Assembly: GCA_038736355.1 (NCBI GenBank)
Contig: JAVYML010000002.1
Span: 1-64,000 of the forward strand
DNA from: Candidatus Hadarchaeales archaeon
Lineage (GTDB): Archaea > Hadarchaeota > Hadarchaeia > Hadarchaeales > WYZ-LMO6
Direction: 5' to 3'
Length of the DNA stretch: 64,000 nt
Of this stretch, positions 1-7,292 are shown piece by piece. The stretch's first letter is position 1. Every line of letters starts with the position of its first letter. Both the position numbers and the translations under genes were made by a program. The notes beneath the pieces were generated by a model. The model saw only the letters and a program-made list of their open reading frames with translations, did not search any database and was not told where the DNA came from.

Positions 1-1
1 C

Positions 2-118
2 TATGATGGTTCGGGGAAGGACCTCCTCCACTACAGCTGTTTGGCCGACAGGAAGCTGGGACAGTACGGGAAGACCATCATGCTGGGGACGATGCCCTAC
101 AAGCTTCCTGAGGAATGA
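2..118 (+). CDS. C-terminal end of an unrecognised protein (partial)
   Basis: Only the last 38 codons of a rightward gene lie inside the window, ending in TGA at 116-118. The readable tail contains a DLLHYSCLADRKLGQYGK stretch and ends in LPEE. I do not recognise the family from so short a piece. It has no stop in this frame and the G+C is similar to the core genes. It converges on the pectinacetylesterase gene with a gap of 13 bases. Confidence 0.5.
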   Translation, partial: YDGSGKDLLHYSCLADRKLGQYGKTIMLGTMPYKLPEE

Positions 119-131
119 GTTTAGCTAGCTA

Positions 132-1355
132 TTAACAATCCCTTTCCACCAAATCCATCGGTTGTCTTCCCTCGAGCCTCAATAAGCCTTTCACCCATTC
201 GCACACCGATATTCCGTTTATTTCCCTGGTGTAAAAGTCAGAACCCACGAGGGGATAGCCATAGAGCACGGTGTGGCCCATTCCAAATGGCAAGAATCTG
301 AAGAGGTTGTTTGGACATGAGTTCTTGAGTTCACCCCAAACCTCCAACAGTTTTTCTTTGAATTCCTTTCCCGTATACCATAGAAACACGTTACCTATAA
401 CGAAATCCTTCTGATCTTCGTAGAGAGCATAAATACTGTCCCTATACTTTGGATCGTTGTAAAGATCCAAAAAGTACAAGAGACCATATGCCACCTCCCC
501 CCTCTCCAGGATTATTTTCCTCACATTTTCGGGTTGATTTTGGAGGAACCCCCAACAATAATCCGTCATCTCGAGCGTGAAATTCGGATTCCTCTTGGAA
601 GTCAAGCCCGGACCGGCATCGTTTATGATAACAACGGGTTGGTTGAAGATTTCGATCACGTTGAGAGCATGGGCAAGCGTTCCATATCCTCCAGCACTCG
701 AGCCCGCCAACACGATTTTACCGGGGTTTTGGAACTCCTGTGCCGCCCAACGGAGGGCGACCGTGGCATTAACATAACCCACGTGATATACTACCTTGCT
801 TTTCTTCGGATTAATCGGATTCAAGTATTTCATTACCCTATTACCTGAGTGAACATCCGCAGTACAATAAGGAACGAAAACAAAGGTCCAATCCCTGAAG
901 GGGTTGTCGGGGTTCCTCCTGTCAAAAATACCACACTTGGGTGGTAACAACTCACAAATGTAGCTGAAAGCCATGGTGTAGTAAGTGACGAAATCAGTGG
1001 CAGCTCCACCCCCTTCTAAATATATGAGGAGATTGTTGGAGCTTCCCTTGCTCACCATGATATAGGTTCTCTTATTATCGGCATTAACACACGGATACGG
1101 AAGATAGATTTTTTCCCAATCGATACCATTGGCTGGATCATCTATCATCAGCTCGTTTGCTCTTTTCATGGAGGAAATGTCTATCTTGAAGGGATCCGCG
1201 TAATACGATACAAGGATTTGTCTATAAGCGCAACTAGAGCTTCCGGTATTGGCCGTGGCACTTTGGAAAGAAACTAAACAAATGAGTACCGAAACACACA
1301 CCGCTAACAGAGGATACCGGATCGAATCCTTCTCATTCTGTTTAAGTCTCCCCAC
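132..1355 (-). CDS. Secreted pectinacetylesterase/Notum-family carboxylesterase
   Basis: A 407-residue serine esterase of the pectinacetylesterase/Notum family, which removes acetyl or acyl groups from polysaccharides or acylated proteins. A hydrophobic segment at residues 15-31 looks like a signal peptide or membrane anchor, so it probably acts outside the cell. The oxyanion-hole-like YLEGGG lies near residues 112-117, the nucleophile motif GSSAGG at 218-223 (Ser220), an NDAGPG acid region at 245-250 and GMGH (His361) near the end; together these give a complete Ser-Asp-His set. The gene is A+T-richer than its neighbours and stands alone, which suggests transfer from another lineage. The substrate cannot be inferred. 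Confidence 0.85.
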   Translation of the reverse strand: MGRLKQNEKDSIRYPLLAVCVSVLICLVSFQSATANTGSSSCAYRQILVSYYADPFKIDISSMKRANELMIDDPANGIDWEKIYLPYPCVNADNKRTYIMVSKGSSNNLLIYLEGGGAATDFVTYYTMAFSYICELLPPKCGIFDRRNPDNPFRDWTFVFVPYCTADVHSGNRVMKYLNPINPKKSKVVYHVGYVNATVALRWAAQEFQNPGKIVLAGSSAGGYGTLAHALNVIEIFNQPVVIINDAGPGLTSKRNPNFTLEMTDYCWGFLQNQPENVRKIILERGEVAYGLLYFLDLYNDPKYRDSIYALYEDQKDFVIGNVFLWYTGKEFKEKLLEVWGELKNSCPNNLFRFLPFGMGHTVLYGYPLVGSDFYTREINGISVCEWVKGLLRLEGRQPMDLVERDC

Positions 1356-1412
1356 CTTTTTTTCTTTAGCGAAGTCGTTTATAAATTTGACTTACCTCGG
1401 AAAACGAGATAG

Positions 1413-1523
1413 TGCCGGGGGCGGGACTCGAACCCGCGATCTCCGGATTTCCCATCATCCCTGAGGTCAGCACTCATAGCAGGGCTATGAGTCCGGCGCT
1501 CTAACCATCTGAGCCACCCCGGC
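1413..1523 (-). tRNA. tRNA-Met (elongator, anticodon CAT) with intron
   Basis: On the minus strand the acceptor GCCGGGG pairs with CCCCGGC, the D stem GCTC pairs with GAGC, the T arm is GCGGG-TTCGAGT-CCCGC, and the anticodon stem CCGGA pairs with TCCGG around a loop that reads CTCATA-A once a 37-base insert is removed. The mature form is 74 bases with discriminator A. The body closely resembles archaeal elongator tRNA-Met rather than the initiator. CCA is not encoded (the next bases are CT). Confidence 0.9.
1449..1485 (-). other. tRNA-Met intron (37 nt, predicted)
   Basis: The insert lies at the canonical 37/38 position of the anticodon loop. Loop bases CTCA can pair with TGGG two bases from the intron's 3' end, giving a bulge-helix-bulge-like junction for the archaeal splicing endonuclease. 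The intron also carries a copy complementary to the anticodon region, so an alternative hairpin is possible. Boundaries are inferred from the requirement for a seven-base loop. Confidence 0.75.
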
Positions 1524-1555
1524 CAAACAAAAATAAGGGGTCAAAAACTTATAAC

Positions 1556-2299
1556 TTACTCCAAAGTAAGCCCCCAACCTTTCAGCGATTCACCAAGCCT
1601 TTTTCCCTTGCAGAGTGCTGTACACCCTTCCTCGTGTCCCACCACCACTACATCCGCCAAACCACTAAAAATTCCGTTCTCTACCACTCCAGGCACCGAG
1701 TTTATTCTCTTCTCGAGCTCTCGGGGCCTTTTTATCAGACCAAAAAACACATCCAGCACATAATTCCCGTTGTCTGTGAGGAAGGGCCTACCCTTCTCCT
1801 CTCTTATTGAAGCTTTTCCTCCCAGTCTTTCAAGCCTTGTCGCCGTTTGCTTCCAACCAAAGGGAAGAACCTCAACTGGAACAGGCCTCTTTTCTCCCAA
1901 GACCCTCACCAACTTGGTTTTATCCACGGCAATCACCACTTCCCTCGAAACCAGTGCCAAGAGTTTCTCCCTTGTATGTGCTCCCCCTCCCCCCTTGAGG
2001 AGATCCAATTCCGGATCGACTTCGTCTGCCCCATCTATCGTCAAATCCACTTCCCCATATTCTTCCAACGTACCCAATCTAAGTCCCACTTCTTTACAAA
2101 GACTTTCCGTGGAGCGGGAAGCAGGGATGAAAATCGACCTGGGTCTTCTTTCTCCCAGCATCTTCACCATCTCCGCCACCGTAGTACCAGAACCCAAACC
2201 CACCACCTCTTTACCATCCGCCAATTCGACTGCTCCCCTAGCGGCCTTCCTTTTCCATTCCGCCACTGCTGAAGGAGTCGGAACCACCTTCTTTTCCAC
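1556..2299 (-). CDS. rpiA: Ribose-5-phosphate isomerase A
   Basis: RpiA interconverts ribose 5-phosphate and ribulose 5-phosphate, supplying ribose for nucleotides. The RpiA signatures are present in order: GLGSGTT (phosphate loop), TIDGADEVD, LLKGGGGAHTREK and DKTKLV. I chose the GTG at 2299 (247 residues) because a GGAGGGG ribosome-binding sequence sits just upstream and because the open frame further upstream runs antisense through the CBS gene. The family is usually about 225-235 residues, so the first 10-15 residues may be extra. It is divergent from the CBS/zinc-ribbon gene. Confidence 0.93.
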   Translation of the reverse strand: MEKKVVPTPSAVAEWKRKAARGAVELADGKEVVGLGSGTTVAEMVKMLGERRPRSIFIPASRSTESLCKEVGLRLGTLEEYGEVDLTIDGADEVDPELDLLKGGGGAHTREKLLALVSREVVIAVDKTKLVRVLGEKRPVPVEVLPFGWKQTATRLERLGGKASIREEKGRPFLTDNGNYVLDVFFGLIKRPRELEKRINSVPGVVENGIFSGLADVVVVGHEEGCTALCKGKRLGESLKGWGLTLE

Positions 2300-2377
2300 T
2301 TCCTTCCCCTCCCACAAGCCTTTCTTTTCAGGGAAGGAGGGGTTAAATATGGTAGTGGACAAAAAAAGGAGGAGCCT

Positions 2378-2902
2378 ATGAAGACCATACCTGTAAGGGA
2401 AATAATGACAGAAAACGTGGTAACCTGTACGCCCAACACCAACGTAGCTAAAGCCGCCAAACTGATGACCGAAAAAGGAGTGGGATGCGTAGTGGTAACA
2501 AGGAACAGAAAACCCGTGGGTATCCTCACGGAACAGGATATTCTCACGAAAGTGGTGAGCGTGGATTTGAAGGCCAGCAAAATAAAGGTGGGAGACATCA
2601 TGTCGAAGAAACTCATCACCATAGAAGCCGATTCCGATGTACTCGACGCTGCCAGGCTCATGACCAAGCACAAGATAAGAAGGCTTCCTGTGGTGAAGGG
2701 AGGGGTTTTGGTGGGGATCCTCACCGCCTCCGACATAGCTTCCTTTTCTCCAGGAATGGCCGAAACCATCGAACACCACGAAGTGCTCAGAAGGGAGGAA
2801 ATAGGGAGGAGCGTCTGCGAACTCTGCGGGGAGGTCAAGGAGGGGCTTAGGGAAGTAAACGGAAGATGGGTTTGCGAAGACTGTGCTGAAAGCGAAACCT
2901 AG
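2378..2902 (+). CDS. Two-CBS-domain protein with C-terminal zinc ribbon
   Basis: This 174-residue protein has two CBS motifs, one beginning VREIMTENVVTC (residues 5-60) and one beginning VGDIMSKKLITIEAD (residues 70-125), forming a Bateman module that usually binds adenine nucleotides. It ends with a small treble-clef-like zinc ribbon, CELCGEV...VCEDC (about residues 148-170). The ATG is preceded by AAGGAGGAG. Such proteins are common in archaea as energy sensors or regulators, but the partner here is unknown. It shares a divergent promoter region (2300-2377) with rpiA. Confidence 0.85.
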   Translation: MKTIPVREIMTENVVTCTPNTNVAKAAKLMTEKGVGCVVVTRNRKPVGILTEQDILTKVVSVDLKASKIKVGDIMSKKLITIEADSDVLDAARLMTKHKIRRLPVVKGGVLVGILTASDIASFSPGMAETIEHHEVLRREEIGRSVCELCGEVKEGLREVNGRWVCEDCAESET

Positions 2903-2998
2903 AACCAAAACTGAAGGGGAGAAACCTTCCAGCAAAACTTTTTACTCTCCCCCTTCTTCGACGATAAAGTTAAAGTTGGTAAGGAAGAGGGGGATAGG

Positions 2999-3096
2999 GC
3001 GGCCGTGGTCCAGCCTGGTCTAAGACCCGGGCTCCCCGTGAGCCAAGGGCTCGGGGAGGGCCCGTGACGCGGGTTCGAATCCCGCCGGCCGCACCA
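2999..3096 (+). tRNA. tRNA-Gly (anticodon CCC, tentative) with intron and encoded CCA
   Basis: The acceptor GCGGCCG (2999-3005) pairs perfectly with CGGCCGC, the T arm is GCGGG-TTCGAAT-CCCGC, the discriminator is A and CCA is encoded (3094-3096). The anticodon stem is CGGGC/GCCCG. Removing 20 bases leaves a loop TCCCCGG, giving anticodon CCC and hence glycine, which matches the archaeal tRNA-Gly acceptor type. Base 33 is then C instead of the near-universal U, and one D-stem pair is mismatched. The isotype is likely but the anticodon loop is unusual, so a degenerate tRNA cannot be excluded. Confidence 0.75.
3039..3058 (+). other. Predicted 20-nt intron in tRNA-Gly
   Basis: The insert folds as GAGCC-AAG-GGCTC extended by TCCCC/GGGGA with the anticodon loop, an archaeal-type hairpin expected for a tRNA intron at position 37/38. 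Boundaries are inferred by leaving a seven-base loop. Confidence 0.55.
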
Positions 3097-3197
3097 CTGC
3101 CTTTGGCGAGGGTTAAAAGCTCCAAATCTATTCGTTTGGGTGAAGGATTCCCCCAGTACCTCCGTAATCCTCGTACTGGATCCCTTGGAAATTGTAC

Positions 3198-3560
3198 TTA
3201 TTCGATTCTCCACTTCTTCGCTGCCTTTACGATGAGGAAGATCACGAAAGCCACGATGATAAAGGTTAGGAGGGCACCCAAGAAGTGACCCACCCTGAAG
3301 GGACCCACCTCCAGTCCTTCCCAAGGTCCCGGGGTCACCAGCTGGATGATGGGCATGATCAAATCCGAGACCAAGGCCTGTACCAGTGCACCCAAGTAAA
3401 GACCTAGGATGAAAGCCACTGCCATCCCCAAGACTTTATATTTGGAGAGAAAGTCCATGAACTCTGCCCTGAAACCTTTAGGAGGCGGAGGAGGAGGTTT
3501 CGGCTCCAAAAGGGTCCTTATGCGCTTTAACTCCTCCAGCATTTCTTCCTCTTTAGCCAC
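3198..3560 (-). CDS. mscL: Large-conductance mechanosensitive channel (MscL family)
   Basis: A 120-residue membrane protein with two transmembrane helices (about residues 44-70 and 90-110) that match MscL: an amphipathic EFMDFLSKYKV followed by a glycine/alanine-rich pore helix (GMAVAFILGLYLGALVQALVSD) and the conserved IMPII. The channel opens under membrane tension to release solutes in hypo-osmotic shock. Two differences from bacterial MscL stand out: a charged, coiled-coil-like N-terminal extension with a six-proline run (residues 23-28), and almost no C-terminal cytoplasmic helix. Confidence 0.85.
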   Translation of the reverse strand: MAKEEEMLEELKRIRTLLEPKPPPPPPKGFRAEFMDFLSKYKVLGMAVAFILGLYLGALVQALVSDLIMPIIQLVTPGPWEGLEVGPFRVGHFLGALLTFIIVAFVIFLIVKAAKKWRIE

Positions 3561-3582
3561 ATTTCTTTTTCTCCCCCAATTT

Positions 3583-4056
3583 TTAAAGCCTATCCTTTAT
3601 CCTCTCCAACCAAGCCGGTAGAGTAGGCTCTGGAAGGATCCTGCGGGGAACATATGGTCTAAGGTCCAAAACGGGTGTACCGTTGAAGAGGTCCAAGCCC
3701 GAGACCCTCAGGAATCTCCCCCTCCTTTCCTCCAACTTCACCACCGTTATGCCCAGAGGATTGGGACGGTGGGGGGAATCGGTACAGAAAACTCCCACTT
3801 CGGGTATTTCCTCTTCGGGAACCCCCAACCCGATTAACCTCCTGGGTCTCACTTTCAGGACCTTCCTCTCCCTTTCTCCAACCTTATGCAGCCAAACCAA
3901 CAGTTTAAGGTGAGAGAAGTTTTCTATTCCATCCAACGCCTGCTCGTATTCGGGATAGATCTCTATCTCTCCCTCCACCCCTCCCGTTTTCCAGGCCTCT
4001 TTCACTTGCTCGTCACTCAGGTTCACTCTAACTACCCCGATCGGTCTGAGTTCCAT
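3583..4056 (-). CDS. trmO: TrmO-type tRNA N6-methyltransferase (TsaA/YaeB, UPF0066)
   Basis: A 157-residue member of the TsaA/TrmO family, which in bacteria methylates the N6 of threonylcarbamoyladenosine at tRNA position 37 using SAM. The family core is visible: PIGVVR at the start, DGIENFSHLKLLVWLH, and GVFCTDSPHRPNPLGITVVKL (about residues 88-107), followed by GLDLFNGTPVLDLRPYVP. I start at the ATG at 4056 because homologues begin with this PIGVVR strand; the frame stays open upstream but would run through the promoter and into the peroxiredoxin gene. Confidence 0.88.
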   Translation of the reverse strand: MELRPIGVVRVNLSDEQVKEAWKTGGVEGEIEIYPEYEQALDGIENFSHLKLLVWLHKVGERERKVLKVRPRRLIGLGVPEEEIPEVGVFCTDSPHRPNPLGITVVKLEERRGRFLRVSGLDLFNGTPVLDLRPYVPRRILPEPTLPAWLERIKDRL

Positions 4057-4113
4057 CAGCACACAACGACCCTTCGTGGGAAAACTTAAAAAATGGTCCT
4101 CGAAGGTTAGCCG

Positions 4114-4779
4114 ATGGAGGAAAAGAAAGGGATACCTCTGCTGGGAGACAGGTTTCCCGAAATGAGGGTTAGAACGACACACGGTGAAAAACTCTTACCC
4201 AACGACTATGCCGGAAAATGGTTCGTGCTCTTCAGCCATCCTGCGGACTTCACCCCGGTATGTACCACCGAGTTCGTGGCTTTCCAGAAGAGGTACGAAA
4301 GGTTCAAGGCTCTCAACTGTGAGCTCATAGGCCTCAGCGTGGATCAAGTCTTCTCCCATCTCAAATGGATGGAGTGGATCAGGGAAAAACTGGGTGTGGA
4401 AATCCAGTTCCCCATCATCGCCGACACGGGGGCTGTGGCGGAGAAGTTGGGACTCATCCATCCGGGCAAAGGAACGAATACGGTAAGGGCCGTTTTCGTG
4501 GTGGATGCGGAGGGAAAAATACGCATCATCATATACTATCCCCAAGAGCTGGGGAGGAACATCGATGAAATCCTCAGGACGGTGGAAGCCATGCAGCTCT
4601 CCGACAAGTACGGGGTAGCCATGCCCGCCAACTGGCCCAACAACGAACTGGTGGGGGACCATGTGATCGTTCCTCCAGCGAACACCGTGAAAGCCCTGCA
4701 GGAAAGGCTGGAAAAGGCCAAGGCTGGAGAAATAGAGTGCTTCGACTGGTGGTTCTGTCACAAGAAACTCCAGCGCTGA
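4114..4779 (+). CDS. Peroxiredoxin (archaeal thioredoxin peroxidase, Prx6 type)
   Basis: A 221-residue peroxiredoxin that reduces hydrogen peroxide and alkyl peroxides in the cytoplasm. The peroxidatic cysteine is Cys50 in [12 protein letters not shown]. Two further cysteines near the end (about 209 and 215, in ECFDWWFC) have the same spacing as the resolving cysteines of the Aeropyrum-type enzyme. The length and the C-terminal arm with DHVIVPPA match that group. The gene starts divergently from trmO. The thioredoxin at 6.8-7.2 kb is a plausible electron donor (inference). Confidence 0.95.
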   Translation: MEEKKGIPLLGDRFPEMRVRTTHGEKLLPNDYAGKWFVLFSHPADFTPVCTTEFVAFQKRYERFKALNCELIGLSVDQVFSHLKWMEWIREKLGVEIQFPIIADTGAVAEKLGLIHPGKGTNTVRAVFVVDAEGKIRIIIYYPQELGRNIDEILRTVEAMQLSDKYGVAMPANWPNNELVGDHVIVPPANTVKALQERLEKAKAGEIECFDWWFCHKKLQR

Positions 4780-4829
4780 AGCCTAGAAATCCGGCATGAT
4801 TTAAGGGAAAAGACGGCGAAAAGAAAAAG

Positions 4830-5699
4830 ATGGAAATAAGGGCAGTGAAGCCTCTCGTGTGGAACTTTCAAATAGTGGGGGGAAGGGATGCGTGGAGAGA
4901 AGTAGTCTATTCCGCTAGGCTTTCGGGGGTACCGGAAAACCTGGAGGAGGAAGAAGTCTTCAGGATGATGGTGAGGAACGATTACGGTTCCGCATTGGAA
5001 CACATCGTGATCAAGTTCGATGTGAAGATGTCGAAAGGGATGGCCCCCGAATTCCTCGAGCATAGGATCGTCAGCCACACAGGCTTTTCCACCAGGTATC
5101 TAAAGGCGGACGAGGGTATAGAGAAGGAAAAGCGTGTTTACGAAGTGATAGTGCCTTGGCATCTCCTGGGAAAGAAGGAAGACGATCCCTTCTTGAAGGG
5201 TTTCTGGAGGGTGGTGGAGGAATGCTTGAGGGAATACGAGAGGATGCTGGAAGGGGGATTGCCTAGGGAAGCTGCGAGGTATCTCCTTCCCTTTTGCCAA
5301 GCGGTGGGAATCTACCATGTCACCATGAACCTCCGCTCCCTCCTCAACCTCCTGGGCCTGAGGCTCTGCGTCAGGGCCTCTCCCGAATTCAGATGCTTGG
5401 CCTCCCAGCTCTATTTCCTGCTCCTCGAACACCTCCCCCTCCTCAGGGGGCTGGTGGGATGCAGGGGTTTCATGCTCAGGGTCTGCCCGGAGGAAGGAGT
5501 AACTGGGGTGAGAAGTGGAAAACCGCATCCCTTCTATCCCCCCTGTCCTTTCAGGAATCCCAAGAGCAAGATCTTCCTTCCCACGAAGGGAGAAAAACCC
5601 TCTTCCTTTGATCCCTCCAAGGCCCTGAAGGTACAGGAGGAGCTTTTCCTCCAATGGGCCTCTTGGGGTGAAAAACCGAGCAGAGAACCCCGTAGTTAA
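4830..5699 (+). CDS. thyX: FAD-dependent thymidylate synthase ThyX, divergent
   Basis: ThyX makes dTMP from dUMP with methylene-tetrahydrofolate (or an archaeal pterin) and FADH2. The ThyX motif appears at about residues 79-92 as EHRIVSHTGFSTRY, with the usual first arginine of RHR replaced by glutamate. The second half has the expected ARYLLPF...TMNLRSLLNLLGLR and ASPEFRCLA. A C-terminal cysteine-bearing extension (VGCRGFMLRVCPEE..PPCPF) is longer than usual. It directly precedes, without a gap, the DRG GTPase gene. ThyX identity is likely; whether the altered motif retains activity is unknown. Confidence 0.8.
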   Translation: MEIRAVKPLVWNFQIVGGRDAWREVVYSARLSGVPENLEEEEVFRMMVRNDYGSALEHIVIKFDVKMSKGMAPEFLEHRIVSHTGFSTRYLKADEGIEKEKRVYEVIVPWHLLGKKEDDPFLKGFWRVVEECLREYERMLEGGLPREAARYLLPFCQAVGIYHVTMNLRSLLNLLGLRLCVRASPEFRCLASQLYFLLLEHLPLLRGLVGCRGFMLRVCPEEGVTGVRSGKPHPFYPPCPFRNPKSKIFLPTKGEKPSSFDPSKALKVQEELFLQWASWGEKPSREPRS

Positions 5700-6821
5700 A
5701 TGCCCGCCAACCTTCCCCCAGAGTACTTCAAGGCCGAACAAAGGTACTTGCAGGCCAAGACCCTCGAGGAGAAAATCCAGGCCACCCAGGAGCTCATCAG
5801 GATCGCCCCAAAGCACAAGGGTACTGAAAAGCTCCTCCGGATGCTGAAACAAAGGCTCGCCAAGCTGAGGAGGGAATTGGAGGAAAGGGAGAGGAGGAGG
5901 GGTGGAGGGGGACCCAGCTTTGCCGTGAAGAAAGAGGGATGCGCCCAGGTGGCTCTGGTAGGACTGCCCAATTCTGGTAAATCCACCCTCCTCAGGAAGC
6001 TCACGAATGCTAGACCAGAAGTGGCGGACTATCCCTTCACCACCAGGTTCCCCGTTCCGGGTATGATGGACTACGAGGATGTGCAAGTCCAGCTCGTGGA
6101 GATACCCTCAATCGTGGAAGGGTCCAGCTGGGGTAGGGGACTGGGGGCTCAACCTTTGAGCGCCGCTAGGAACGCGGATGTCATCGCACTCGTCTTGGAC
6201 GCCTCTTCCCATCCCCTCCAACAACTGGAAATCCTGGTGAAGGAACTGGAGGAGAGCGGGGTTAGGTTGAACCGTTCCCCACCTAAGGTCACCATAGAGA
6301 GGAGGGAGGAGGGGGGAATAGTGATCAGGGGAAAGGAATTGATGGAGGGAGGGGAGGAAGAAATCAAGAGGATTTTGAGAGAACACAGGATACATAACGC
6401 CTTCGTGGTGGTGGAGGAAAGGATAACTCCTCAGACCTTCGAGGAGGTGCTGGAGGGATCGGTGGTCTATCGCCCATGCTTCGTTCTCCTCACCAAGACC
6501 GATCTTTGCCCCACACCCTCCCTCCCCATACCCTTCAAGGTAATAGACGCTGGGAAGGACCCCGGGGAGCTCAAGAGGGAAATTTTCCAAAGCCTTGGTC
6601 TCATCAGGGTCTACACCAAAAAACCCAACGAGGAACCCTCCGACAAACCCCTCGTTTTGCCCAAGGGATCCACCCCCATAGATGTGGCGAGGGCCATCCA
6701 CAAGGAACTCGAAAGGGAAATGAGGGCGGTGAGGGTGTGGGGATCCACCCGCTTCCCCGGACAATGGGTGCCCAGAGACTATCCCCTCCAAGACGGGGAT
6801 GTGGTTGAGCTTCACACCTAA
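5700..6821 (+). CDS. DRG/Obg-family GTPase with TGS domain
   Basis: A 373-residue GTPase related to eukaryotic DRG proteins, which associate with ribosomes. It has an N-terminal helical region (residues 1-75), the P-loop GLPNSGKST (about 88-96), TTRFPVPG as switch I, NKxD-like TKTD, and a C-terminal TGS domain (about 300-373) ending LQDGDVVELHT. The G3 motif normally reads DLPG but here is EIPS, a notable change. The ATG begins on the base after the thyX stop, so both are probably one transcript. Confidence 0.9.
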   Translation: MPANLPPEYFKAEQRYLQAKTLEEKIQATQELIRIAPKHKGTEKLLRMLKQRLAKLRRELEERERRRGGGGPSFAVKKEGCAQVALVGLPNSGKSTLLRKLTNARPEVADYPFTTRFPVPGMMDYEDVQVQLVEIPSIVEGSSWGRGLGAQPLSAARNADVIALVLDASSHPLQQLEILVKELEESGVRLNRSPPKVTIERREEGGIVIRGKELMEGGEEEIKRILREHRIHNAFVVVEERITPQTFEEVLEGSVVYRPCFVLLTKTDLCPTPSLPIPFKVIDAGKDPGELKREIFQSLGLIRVYTKKPNEEPSDKPLVLPKGSTPIDVARAIHKELEREMRAVRVWGSTRFPGQWVPRDYPLQDGDVVELHT

Positions 6822-7222
6822 AGGAGCCTCTTGATCCTCTCCTCTATCACACTTGCGGGCAGGGCCCCTACCGTCTCATCCACGAGCTTTCCTTCCTTGA
6901 AGTAGAGGAGGGTGGGAATGCTCATGATCCCGAAGCGCTGTGCCACGGAGGGGTTCTCATCCACGTTCAGCTTTCCGAAGACCACCCTTCCGGCATATTT
7001 CTTCGCCAGCTCCTCTACCACGGGTGAGAGGAGCCTGCAAGGGGGACACCAAGCGGCCCAGAAATCCACCACCACTCGAGGATTCGCCCTGATGAACTCG
7101 TCGAAGTTCTCCTCCGTAACTTCAACCGGTCCTTCGGTACCCATTTTCCTCCCCTTTAGCCACCTCTCTTCCAACTCTTTAAGCTTCCTCTCCCGTATCC
7201 TCGCGAGTTCCTCATCCTCCAT
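6818..7222 (-). CDS. trxA: Thioredoxin with N-terminal extension
   Basis: A 134-residue thioredoxin with active site WCPPC (about residues 58-62) in VDFWAAWCPPCRLLSP, the cis-proline segment SIPTLLYFKEG and GALPASVI near the end. A charged helical extension of about 30 residues precedes the thioredoxin fold; such extensions occur in some archaeal members. It reduces protein disulphides in the cytoplasm. Its stop codon interlocks with that of the DRG gene through the shared tetranucleotide CTAA at 6818-6821. Confidence 0.93.
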   Translation of the reverse strand: MEDEELARIRERKLKELEERWLKGRKMGTEGPVEVTEENFDEFIRANPRVVVDFWAAWCPPCRLLSPVVEELAKKYAGRVVFGKLNVDENPSVAQRFGIMSIPTLLYFKEGKLVDETVGALPASVIEERIKRLL

Positions 7223-7292
7223 CCTACTACCCCTTCTGCCCCTAAAATACCTCCAAGTTAATTTTTAAAGAAGACCCCCTAAGGAGAGAGGG

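Noticed and set aside
2300-2935. 459-residue open frame extending rpiA upstream through the CBS gene
   Set aside because: RpiA homology begins near 2290 and the upstream part is antisense to a clear CBS/zinc-ribbon gene; the GTG at 2299 has a ribosome-binding site.
2999-3096. Class II tRNA (Ser/Leu) with long variable arm instead of an intron-containing tRNA-Gly
   Set aside because: The extra sequence falls between the two halves of the anticodon stem, not after it, and the acceptor/discriminator match archaeal tRNA-Gly.
3583-4182. 199-residue form of TrmO
   Set aside because: The N-terminal 42 residues run across the promoter and into the divergent peroxiredoxin gene; the family begins at MELRPIGVVR.
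5100-6086. Long leftward frames opposite thyX and the DRG gene (also at 1770-2381, 19068-19811, 37890-38915, 55049-55963)
   Set aside because: These are mirror frames of G+C-rich coding DNA with no start signals, no homology and heavy Pro/Ser/Gly or repeat composition.
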